Source: Rickettsiales bacterium (GTDB taxonomy: Bacteria; Pseudomonadota; Alphaproteobacteria; Rickettsiales; Anaplasmataceae). From it: a DNA stretch of 8,334 nucleotides. Shown piece after piece: positions 1-6,561 of this stretch; position 1 is the stretch's first letter, and each line of letters starts with the position of its first letter. The notes beneath the pieces are model-generated. The model searched no databases, was not told the DNA's origin, and worked only from the letters and a program-made list of their open reading frames with translations. Position numbers and translations under genes: made by a program. The DNA lies in contig JAITUS010000131.1 of NCBI GenBank assembly GCA_031286185.1, positions 1 through 8,334 on the forward strand, read 5' to 3'.

Positions 1-73
1 TGCTACTTTCCAGAATTGGCCTGATTTTTTCAAATTGCTCTCGACTTATACTGCTTGGATAACTTTTCCGCAT
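1..73 (-). CDS. IS5-family transposase, N-terminal fragment (runs off left edge)
   Basis: The reading frame starts at the ATG complementary to 71-73 and leaves the window after 24 codons. It begins MRKSYPSSISREQFEKIRP and continues with ILESS. A Tyr-Pro-Ser start followed by a helix of the type 'x-x-x-Q-F/W-x-x-I-x-P-I-L' is what IS5-type transposases with a DUF4096-like N-terminus show. The DDE catalytic residues would lie outside the window. A good ribosome binding site (GAGG, five bases before the ATG) is present in this copy. Whether the gene is intact cannot be seen. Confidence 0.8.
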   Translation of the reverse strand, partial: MRKSYPSSISREQFEKIRPILESS

Positions 74-138
74 AGACACCTCATTATTAATCTATGCTTA
101 TTTTACCTCATCTCTTCGAAATTTTAAACAGGTTCTAA
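1..138 (-). mobile_element. IS5-family insertion sequence, 5' end only (left copy)
   Basis: This is the transposase-start end of an IS whose body continues beyond the left edge. Positions 18-138 are the reverse complement of 8214-8334 with two differences in 121 bp, so the same element lies at the other end in opposite orientation. The match stops at TTAGAACC, read into the element (138 to 131 here). A shared TTA at that edge would fit the short TNA or TA target preference known for parts of the IS5 family, but the far ends are not visible. It may be ISWpi1 or a relative, which is common in Wolbachia; the name is unverified. Confidence 0.85.
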
Positions 139-139
139 T

Positions 140-385
140 ATGTTAGGCGAAAATAACAACCAACAGCAAGATAGAGCACGTGCTATGATAGAAAGAGCAC
201 AAAATACTTACCACAATACTGGTAAAATCAGACGATCTATTAGCATAGTTTTATTGGTAAGTATAATTGTCCCATTCGCTCTTCTTGTACAGTTTCTTCT
301 GTATTCATGGTTAGTAGATTATTTTTTGAAACCAGGAGAAAATGAAACGAGATTATCGGCTTGGCCAAAAATATCATTAGGGTAA
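140..385 (+). CDS. small hypothetical membrane protein (possibly the N-terminal half of a split gene)
   Basis: I do not recognise this 81-residue protein. Residues 1-32 are polar and rich in Asn, Gln and Arg. Residues 33-63 are strongly hydrophobic (beginning SISIVLLVSIIVPFALLVQF), enough for one membrane helix, with Arg31-Arg32 before it favouring a cytoplasmic N-terminus. Residues 64-81 form a short polar tail. The ATG is one base beyond the IS edge, and the AGG at 130-132 that could serve as ribosome binding site belongs to the IS. An in-frame stop lies inside the IS at 125-127. The native start could therefore have been lost and this Met could be internal. The 3' end overlaps the next ORF by 25 bases in another frame; one extra A in the run at 367-371 would fuse the two. 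Confidence 0.55.
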   Translation: MLGENNNQQQDRARAMIERAQNTYHNTGKIRRSISIVLLVSIIVPFALLVQFLLYSWLVDYFLKPGENETRLSAWPKISLG

Positions 386-1374
386 TACTAAAAGCTGTTT
401 CAGCTGTATGCATTATTGCTTCCTGTATACTTTTAGCATTACCTGCGTTATTCTTATGGTTGCTAAACCGGACACTCACTGGAGAAGTGCGGCAGCTTTT
501 TAACTTAATGCGAGAAGTTCCGGAAGAAGAAAGACCGCTTCTCATGCATGGTTTAGTTGATGTCCTCCCTTTTGTTGCGCAAACCACTCACGATCCAAAT
601 GCAGTTTCTAGCGTAAATTTAAGTGTTGATAAACCCATAGAAAAATATAAGGAGAACCTAAGTAAGGAGGAGTTCTATGTACAGCTAAATAGGGGAAATA
701 CAACTGATATTGAGGAGTACATTAGACAGTCAAATGAGTTTAAAGCAGATGAAAAATCTCAAGCACTTGAATGCTTAAAGTTTATCAATAGAACAGGAAA
801 TAGTTTTAAAGATAATTATAGTCAGTTAACACTAAAGCAAGCAGCTATTTTGTGTTGGAAAGCTTGCAACGATAGAAACACAGGAACAGAAGACCAAACA
901 GTTCCTTTAAGTGATAAGGATATAAAAGCTAGAAAGGATATGTTTGTAAGAAGTCTTGTAGATGCAGCAACAACTTATGGTGACAAAGGTCAAAGTTGTG
1001 CTGGTGGAACTTACAACAAACTGTTTGAGTCTTTATCTGGTTTGCATCCATCAGTGGTTATCACGCTAGATGAAAAGGAAGCCAGTGAAATGGTAGAAGA
1101 AACAATCACTCAAGGGTTGTCTGCAATAGCTAGGGAGGTTCTAAGCAAATTTCCTGAAAGAGAGCAAGTAACGATCCGGAGGAGCTTTGCAGGCCCTTCA
1201 GGACTCTCAACTGAAACAGTAATGTTTATTACCGCTGTACGTGCAGCGCTTGAGGAAAAGTGTCAGAAATTCAGCAGCAAGCTGGATAGTGATAAACAGA
1301 AAGAAATATTAAAAACATGTATGAGTAATTTATCCTACGTTGAATGGGGAAACCCAAATCAAATGGTGAGATAA
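361..1374 (+). CDS. hypothetical membrane-anchored protein with a large helical C-terminal domain
   Basis: Function unknown. Read from TTG361 it is 337 residues long. A hydrophobic helix at about residues 13-35 (VSAVCIIASCILLALPALFL) is followed by roughly 300 polar, mostly alpha-helical residues, giving a single-anchor protein with a big soluble domain. A conserved-looking stretch around residues 211-230 combines Cys213 in CAGGTYNKL with a downstream GLHPSV; other Cys residues are at 17, 22, 150, 155 and near the C-terminus. The start is uncertain. TTG361 has no clear ribosome binding site, and the frame is open only back to the TGA at 343-345. ATG342 has an AGGAG just upstream but is in another frame, joined to this one if the A-run at 367-371 were one base shorter. 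No gene follows on this strand until gyrB, 237 bases on. The length of the open frame argues that it is real coding sequence. Confidence 0.7.
   Translation: MAKNIIRVILKAVSAVCIIASCILLALPALFLWLLNRTLTGEVRQLFNLMREVPEEERPLLMHGLVDVLPFVAQTTHDPNAVSSVNLSVDKPIEKYKENLSKEEFYVQLNRGNTTDIEEYIRQSNEFKADEKSQALECLKFINRTGNSFKDNYSQLTLKQAAILCWKACNDRNTGTEDQTVPLSDKDIKARKDMFVRSLVDAATTYGDKGQSCAGGTYNKLFESLSGLHPSVVITLDEKEASEMVEETITQGLSAIAREVLSKFPEREQVTIRRSFAGPSGLSTETVMFITAVRAALEEKCQKFSSKLDSDKQKEILKTCMSNLSYVEWGNPNQMVR
367..371 (+). other. A5 run where the two left-hand ORFs change frame
   Basis: Five A follow GGCC. With six A, the first ORF reads on as W-P-K-N-I-I-R-V into the second, giving one protein of about 410 residues with two membrane helices. 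With four A, an ORF starting at ATG342 (MKRDYRLGQ) reads into the second instead. The sequence alone cannot tell apart a sequencing error, a fixed frameshift, slippage at the A-run, or two genuinely separate genes. Confidence 0.4.
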
Positions 1375-1431
1375 ATAATAGTTCACTATAGTCATTTATC
1401 TTAAAATAGTATAAAGCAGGATTTCGTACAG

Positions 1432-1463
1432 TTGTTTCAATTTGGGCTTGTACATTGAAACAA
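1432..1463. repeat. perfect 10-bp inverted repeat (hairpin) in the gyrB upstream region
   Basis: TTGTTTCAAT at 1432-1441 is exactly matched by ATTGAAACAA at 1454-1463, with a 12-base loop (TTGGGCTTGTAC). The stem has few G/C pairs and no T-run follows, so it is not a standard intrinsic terminator. It lies 58 bases past the upstream gene's stop and about 150 bases before gyrB. It could be a protein-binding palindrome, an mRNA 3'-end structure or part of a dispersed palindromic repeat. Confidence 0.6.
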
Positions 1464-1486
1464 TGCATGGAAGTGGATGTTACCAT

Positions 1487-1519
1487 TATATAGGTGTTAG
1501 CATGCCTTATACCTATGTA
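1487..1519. repeat. second imperfect inverted repeat upstream of gyrB
   Basis: TATATAGGT at 1487-1495 pairs with ACCTATGTA at 1511-1519 over nine positions, including one G-T pair. The 15-base loop contains the palindrome GCATGC (1500-1505). Together with the repeat at 1432-1463 it makes this non-coding region unusually rich in dyad symmetry. Apart from these hairpins and the promoter candidate at 1554-1582, I see nothing else supportable between 1375 and 1611. Confidence 0.45.
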
Positions 1520-1553
1520 CCACAACCAAAGATCTCCTCTCAGTTTAAAAATG

Positions 1554-1582
1554 TTGCTAATCGACATATACAAATGTAATAT
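1554..1582 (+). promoter_or_regulatory. candidate sigma-70 promoter for gyrB
   Basis: TTGCTA (1554-1559) and TAATAT (1577-1582) are separated by 17 bases. Each box matches the consensus at four of six positions. Transcription would start near 1589, giving a leader of about 23 bases. In such A+T-rich sequence chance matches are common, so spacing and position are the main support. Confidence 0.35.
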
Positions 1583-1611
1583 TAATTAATATTCATAAAT
1601 AAAGCAATTCC

Positions 1612-3990
1612 ATGGAAAGTAATTACAACGCTGATGCAATAAAAATCTTAAGAGGTCTTGATGCTGTAAGGAAGCGTCCAGGTATGTACATTGGTGATAC
1701 TGATGATGGGTCTGGCTTGCACCATATGGTATATGAGGTTGTCGACAATGCGATAGATGAGTCTTTAGCTGGGTATTGTGATAAAATTGAAGTTAGCATA
1801 AATGAAGATGGCTCAGTATCCGTAACCGACAATGGTCGTGGCATTCCAACTGATATCCACGAAGAAGAAGGAATATCAGCAGCGGAGGTAATAATGACCC
1901 AACTGCATGCAGGTGGAAAATTTGACAGCAATACCTATAAGGTTTCCGGTGGATTACATGGTGTTGGAATCTCAGTTGTAAATGCACTATCAAGCTGGCT
2001 GGAGTTAACTATTTGGCGCAACAAGAAAGAACACTTTATGCGCTTTGAAGATGGTGAGTCCATTGAGCCTTTAAAGGTAGTAAACGAAAATACAAGCAAA
2101 AGGGGAACTAGAGTAACGTTCATGCCATCAACGGAAACTTTTAGTAGTATTGATTTTAGTTACTCTACCCTTGAGAGTCGTATTAGAGAATTGGCATTTT
2201 TAAACTCAAATATCGAGATCACTTTGCGTAATCTCCGTAACAAACCACACGTAGAGTCTCATTTTAATGATAGTAAACAGTCTCAAGATAATTTTGGTAC
2301 AGCAAATTTTGTGCGATATTTAGATAAAAATAAGACGCATGTTACCAAAATTGCCAGCATGAGAGGCGATACAAAAGATCTCGGCATCAGCGTAGAAGTA
2401 TCAATGGAGTGGAGTGACTTCTACTACGAAAATATGCTGTGCTTTACAAATAATATAAGACAACGAGATGGTGGTACACACTTGGCAGGATTTAGATCTG
2501 CCTTAACTAGATGTATTAACAATTATGCAACTAGCGAAGGGTTTTTGAAAAAGGCAAAAGTAAATTTGACTGGGGAAGATGTCAGAGAAGGGTTAACCTG
2601 TGTTTTATCTCTTAAGATGCCTGATCCTAAGTTTTCTTCACAAACAAAAGATAAGTTAGTCAGTTCTGAAGCGCGTACAGTTGTAGAAAACATAGTTTCT
2701 GATAAATTGAGTACAATACTTGAAACTGATCCAAAATTAGCAGCAAGTATAGTAGAAAGAGCTATCAGATCAGCTAAAGGAAGAGAAGCTGCAAGAAAAG
2801 CGCGAGAGTTAGTTAAAAACAAAAACACCATTGATATTTCCACTCTACCTGGAAAGCTTGCCGATTGTCAGGAAAAAGTTCCTGAGTTATCGGAATTATT
2901 TATAGTAGAGGGCAATTCTGCAGGTGGCACTGCAAAGCAGGGGCGTAATCGTAAAACACAAGCAGTACTTGCTTTAAGGGGAAAAATTCTAAACGTAGAA
3001 CGTGTAAGTTTAGATCGTATTTTTTCATCTGCGGAAATTGGTTCTTTAATTGCTGCGATTGGAGCTGGAATAGGAAGTGAGCATTTTGACATTGATAAAA
3101 CTAGGTATCATAAAATTATCATTATGACAGATGCAGACGTTGATGGTTCACATATAAGAACTTTAATTCTAACTTTCTTTTTTCGGTATATGCGTGAGGT
3201 AATTGAAAGAGAGTATTTATATATAGCACAGCCACCTCTTTATAAAGTTACAAAAAATGCTAAAGATACTTATATTAAAGATGATGAAGCTTTTGAAGAG
3301 TATATAGTAAACTCGGCGGTTAAAAGATTAACATTAAGCAGTACAGACAAAGATTTACGCTTTATTTTGAACAAATGTCTTAGTATTTCAAACATTAGCA
3401 AAAATTATGACAGGGAAATACCACAAAATCTATTGGAGTCATTACTAATTCTAAGCAAAAAGAATGCCCTATCGTCTGCTGATGAGATATTGAAATATTT
3501 AAAGTTAATGTATAACGAATACAATTGGAAAGTAGAAATAAAAGATGAAGAAAGAGAAGTGCATATCTCTAAGTTATTTCAAGGACTGGCAGACAAATAT
3601 ATATTTCCGCTTAGCATGCTTGAAAGCAAAGAAATACGAAATATGTTGAGTTCTCTTGATGACATAATTGACTTATTTAATGGTGATTCATTTTTAAAGT
3701 CACAAGAAACTGAAATAAAAATCAAATCTCCAAGCACACTTGCAAAAATAGTGATGGACTATGGTAAAAAAGGTTTAACTCTGCAGAGATTTAAGGGTCT
3801 TGGCGAAATGAACGCCGATCAACTTTGGGAGACCACACTCAATCCTGAAACTAGAACTTTGCTCAAAGTTGAAATAAAAGATTGTGAGGAAGCTGATTCT
3901 ATATTCTCAGTGTTAATGGGCGATATAGTTGAACCACGCCGTGATTTTATCAATACCAATGCACTAAATGTGCATGATGTTGATATTTAA
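1612..3990 (+). CDS. gyrB: DNA gyrase subunit B
   Basis: GyrB is the ATPase subunit of type II topoisomerase. With GyrA it introduces negative supercoils into the chromosome in the cytoplasm. The protein has 792 residues, near the E. coli length of 804. The N-terminal GHKL ATPase domain keeps E. coli numbering: Glu42 (catalytic base), Asn46, Asp73, Lys103, Lys110, the GLHGVG loop at 114-119, and Arg136. The TOPRIM domain shows EGNSAGG (433-439) and the metal-binding TDADVDGSH with Asp507, Asp509 and Asp511. The C-terminal QRFKGLGEMN signature is present, preceded by the long insert usual in Gram-negative GyrB. The oddity is Asn435, where E. coli has Asp426. ATG1612 is in the normal family position, directly before the expected N-terminus, though no clear Shine-Dalgarno precedes it. 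The gene appears to be its own unit, with gaps of 237 and 80 bases on either side. Confidence 0.98.
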   Translation: MESNYNADAIKILRGLDAVRKRPGMYIGDTDDGSGLHHMVYEVVDNAIDESLAGYCDKIEVSINEDGSVSVTDNGRGIPTDIHEEEGISAAEVIMTQLHAGGKFDSNTYKVSGGLHGVGISVVNALSSWLELTIWRNKKEHFMRFEDGESIEPLKVVNENTSKRGTRVTFMPSTETFSSIDFSYSTLESRIRELAFLNSNIEITLRNLRNKPHVESHFNDSKQSQDNFGTANFVRYLDKNKTHVTKIASMRGDTKDLGISVEVSMEWSDFYYENMLCFTNNIRQRDGGTHLAGFRSALTRCINNYATSEGFLKKAKVNLTGEDVREGLTCVLSLKMPDPKFSSQTKDKLVSSEARTVVENIVSDKLSTILETDPKLAASIVERAIRSAKGREAARKARELVKNKNTIDISTLPGKLADCQEKVPELSELFIVEGNSAGGTAKQGRNRKTQAVLALRGKILNVERVSLDRIFSSAEIGSLIAAIGAGIGSEHFDIDKTRYHKIIIMTDADVDGSHIRTLILTFFFRYMREVIEREYLYIAQPPLYKVTKNAKDTYIKDDEAFEEYIVNSAVKRLTLSSTDKDLRFILNKCLSISNISKNYDREIPQNLLESLLILSKKNALSSADEILKYLKLMYNEYNWKVEIKDEEREVHISKLFQGLADKYIFPLSMLESKEIRNMLSSLDDIIDLFNGDSFLKSQETEIKIKSPSTLAKIVMDYGKKGLTLQRFKGLGEMNADQLWETTLNPETRTLLKVEIKDCEEADSIFSVLMGDIVEPRRDFINTNALNVHDVDI

Positions 3991-4017
3991 CTTTTGGTTC
4001 AACTGAGAACATTTTCA

Positions 4018-4046
4018 TTGTGGTTAACGCTTCTAGTATGTATATT
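4018..4046 (+). promoter_or_regulatory. candidate sigma-70 promoter for the propeller-lpd-xerC unit
   Basis: TTGTGG (4018-4023) and TATATT (4041-4046) are 17 bases apart in the 80-bp gap after gyrB. The -10 box matches consensus at five of six positions; the -35 box has only TTG. The start would be near 4053, leaving a leader of about 18 bases. Read-through from gyrB is also possible, as no terminator is visible in the gap. Confidence 0.35.
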
Positions 4047-4070
4047 GATAAGTCTTGTTTTCAATAAGTA

Positions 4071-5180
4071 ATGAAAGTAATAATTGTTATGATAATGTTA
4101 TTGTGTAGCAGTTACACAATGGCAAGCGAACGAATAACCTTAGTCGATAAAAAATTATCGCAAGGTTATGTGGCTCCAGTGCTTACAGAAAATAGTATCA
4201 TTCTGGCAGATAAGCACGGCACCTTGTATTCCTTTGATGTTAATAGCTCAAGGATCCTAAATTGGAAATTGCACCTTCCACACAGAAAAAAAATTGGTAA
4301 CATGAGCCTATCACGCCATAGAGGAATTGTTTTCTTTATAGTAGATAACGTTCTGCATACAATAGATGCAAAAACTGGCGAGGTTCAGTGGGAAAAAGAA
4401 CTGAGAGCTCTGGTAAGAGGAAAAGCAATAGTAACAAATAATAAGCTGATAGTATTAACCATCGATAACTACCTGTATGCGTTTGATACAAAAGATGGCA
4501 GCTCCGTTTGGACTTATCAAAATGGTATCAATGTGGTTCGTGGTTTATATTCCATATCACCCGCAATTTCCAATGATAAAGTAATAGCACCGTTTTCAAA
4601 TGGTGAGTTGATAGCTTTTAACGAAGATGGTAAAAAATTGTGGAGCCAAAAATTGGCTACAAACCTTTTGGACACACAGCTCGCAGATGTGACCACTACA
4701 CCAAGAGTACTCGGTGATATTTTAGTAGCTACAAACAATTCTTATATTTATGGTATTGACGTAAAATCAGGAAACATTTTATGGTCAAAGCCACTACAAG
4801 TAAAAAGTGTATCAGACATTGTATCATATTATAGTCCTCTTATCCCTGCAAAGGAGCAAAGAGCAGGTGGCAGGATTTTTGTAATTACTAAAGATAATAA
4901 AATAATCGGTGTCGACATACAAAACGGAGAAACAGTCTGGACGTCCGATTTAATAGAAAACACGCAATTGTTTGCTCCAATTATACATGCTCATACTTTA
5001 TGGGTAACAAGTGATAAAGGGTTGATATTTGCTTTCCCTGGATCTGAAAACACAGGAAAGGCAATTGAAATACCTGGCAATGTGTTTCACACTCCAGTGT
5101 TTACCCATGATAAGATATATGTGACAACTGAGGGAAACGGTGTTTATTCTTTAGAAAATAGGTTTGTTTTTTATGACTGA
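4071..5180 (+). CDS. bamB: PQQ-type beta-propeller repeat protein, BamB-like, exported
   Basis: This is a 369-residue exported protein made of repeated blades of the PQQ/BamB type. The N-terminus is a signal peptide (MKVIIVMIMLLCSSYTMA), with likely cleavage after Ala18. About seven blade signatures follow in order, each an 'x-x-L/I-Y/I-x-x-D-x-x-x-G-x-x-x-W' strand pair, for example LHTIDAKTGEVQWEKEL, LYAFDTKDGSSVW, IYGIDVKSGNILW and IIGVDIQNGETVW. BamB is a scaffold lipoprotein of the outer-membrane beta-barrel assembly complex. Here the only Cys near the signal (Cys12) follows Leu-Leu, not a small residue, so a lipid anchor is unlikely and the protein is probably soluble in the periplasm. 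No quinoprotein dehydrogenase active site is evident. The BamB role is inferred from fold and size; some other propeller function remains possible. Its last bases overlap the start of lpd. Confidence 0.75.
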   Translation: MKVIIVMIMLLCSSYTMASERITLVDKKLSQGYVAPVLTENSIILADKHGTLYSFDVNSSRILNWKLHLPHRKKIGNMSLSRHRGIVFFIVDNVLHTIDAKTGEVQWEKELRALVRGKAIVTNNKLIVLTIDNYLYAFDTKDGSSVWTYQNGINVVRGLYSISPAISNDKVIAPFSNGELIAFNEDGKKLWSQKLATNLLDTQLADVTTTPRVLGDILVATNNSYIYGIDVKSGNILWSKPLQVKSVSDIVSYYSPLIPAKEQRAGGRIFVITKDNKIIGVDIQNGETVWTSDLIENTQLFAPIIHAHTLWVTSDKGLIFAFPGSENTGKAIEIPGNVFHTPVFTHDKIYVTTEGNGVYSLENRFVFYD

Positions 5181-6561
5181 TTATGATCTGATTGTTATAG
5201 GTGGCGGTCCAGGCGGCTATAAGTGTGCCATTGCTGCTGTAAGGCTTGGATTGAAAGTTGCCTGTATAGATAAAAACAGCATTTTTGGTGGTACGTGTTT
5301 GCGAGTTGGATGTATACCATCTAAAGCTTTACTTCACTCCTCCTATCAGTATGTTCACACGAAAAATGATCTGTCAAAACTTGGCATAAAAGTTAAGGAT
5401 GCGAGTTTTGACTTAAAAGAAATGTTGGAATACAAGGACGCCAGAGTTCAGGAACTTGGAAAAGGCATAGAATATCTGTTCAGCCTTTACAAGATCACTA
5501 AAATCAATGGACTTGGAAAAATTACCGCTTTTGATCAAGGTAATCTTGAAGTTTCAGTTGAAGGCAAGACGTTGAAGACAAAAAATATAGTAATTGCAAC
5601 CGGTTCTGATGTTAGTTCTCTGCCAGGGATTAATATTGACGAGAAAAATATCATTTCATCTACCGGTGCGTTATCTCTAATTGAAGTGCCAAAAAGGCTT
5701 GTTGTCATTGGAGCTGGGGCAATAGGACTTGAAATGTCTTCTGTATGGAAAAGGCTAGGGTCTGAAGTCACTGTAGTAGAGTTTCTTGATAGAATTGCTG
5801 CAGCAATGGATGGAGAATTAAGTAGGTCTCTTCTTTCTAGTCTGCAGAAACAAGGAATAAAATTCTTACTCGGCACTAAAGTTAAGGAGATAAAACAAAA
5901 TAGTAATTCTCTCAGTGTAAAAGTTTGCTCTGCTCAAGATAACCAAATAAACACTATAGAGGCAGATAAGGTGCTCATTGCAGTAGGTCGCAAACCATGC
6001 ACCGAGGGTCTTGGCATCGATGAGAAGATAGAGAAAGATAATCGTGGTTTCATTCAAGTTAACAACAGGTATGAAACTAATGTGAAAGGAATATTTGCCA
6101 TCGGTGATGTAATTGGCAGAGCAATGCTTGCTCATAAAGCAGAAGAAGAAGGAGTGGCAGTTGCAGAGATAATAGCAGGGCAGTCACCTCACGTTGACTA
6201 TGGGATCATACCATCCGTCATTTACACTCACCCTGTGGTTTCTTCAATTGGTAAAACCGAAGAGGGACTGAAAAGTGCCGGTCGCAAGTATAAAGTTGGT
6301 AAATGTCAATTTTCTGCAAATGGCAGAGCAAAAATCACTGATGATGCCGAAGGATTCGTGAAAGTGCTAACTTGCAGTACTACAGATACAATACTGGGTG
6401 TACATATCATAGGAGCATATGCTGATACGCTAATTAACGAAGCAGCAGTTGCAATGGCATATGGTGCTGCAGCAGAGGATATATATAGAATTTGTCACTC
6501 TCACCCTGATATAAACGAAGCCTTCCGTGACGCGTGTATCGATGCCTTCTTTAAAAAGTAA
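5173..6561 (+). CDS. lpd: dihydrolipoyl dehydrogenase (E3)
   Basis: This FAD enzyme reoxidises the dihydrolipoyl groups of the pyruvate and 2-oxoglutarate dehydrogenase complexes and passes the electrons to NAD+. The 462 residues match the family length. The FAD-binding GGGPGGY is at 10-16. The redox disulfide is Cys42/Cys47 in GGTCLRVGCIPSKALL, with Arg where many homologues have Asn between the Cys residues. The NAD-binding GAGAIGLE follows in the middle, then the second FAD motif AIGDVIG. The C-terminal catalytic pair is His444 and Glu449 in HSHPDINEA. I chose ATG5173 over the in-frame TTG5164 because it gives the standard MTDYDLIVIGGG start. It overlaps the upstream gene by eight bases and xerC by 20, which suggests coupled translation. 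Rickettsiales often carry two lpd paralogues; which complex this one serves cannot be told. Confidence 0.95.
   Translation: MTDYDLIVIGGGPGGYKCAIAAVRLGLKVACIDKNSIFGGTCLRVGCIPSKALLHSSYQYVHTKNDLSKLGIKVKDASFDLKEMLEYKDARVQELGKGIEYLFSLYKITKINGLGKITAFDQGNLEVSVEGKTLKTKNIVIATGSDVSSLPGINIDEKNIISSTGALSLIEVPKRLVVIGAGAIGLEMSSVWKRLGSEVTVVEFLDRIAAAMDGELSRSLLSSLQKQGIKFLLGTKVKEIKQNSNSLSVKVCSAQDNQINTIEADKVLIAVGRKPCTEGLGIDEKIEKDNRGFIQVNNRYETNVKGIFAIGDVIGRAMLAHKAEEEGVAVAEIIAGQSPHVDYGIIPSVIYTHPVVSSIGKTEEGLKSAGRKYKVGKCQFSANGRAKITDDAEGFVKVLTCSTTDTILGVHIIGAYADTLINEAAVAMAYGAAAEDIYRICHSHPDINEAFRDACIDAFFKK

Noticed and set aside
240..587. Leftward 115-codon frame over the left membrane ORFs
   Set aside because: It lies opposite two rightward ORFs with clear membrane helices, shows no recognisable domain, and is best explained as a shadow.
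1271..1573. Leftward 100-codon frame spanning the intergenic region upstream of gyrB
   Set aside because: It crosses the end of the upstream gene and both hairpins, has no domain or convincing start signal, and is probably chance.
3994..4012. Possible terminator hairpin after gyrB (GTTC...GAAC)
   Set aside because: Only four pairs with a six-base loop and a weak T-run; too poor to call.
5164..5172. TTG start for lpd three codons upstream
   Set aside because: ATG5173 gives the standard N-terminus for the family, and the extra residues M-F-F add nothing conserved.
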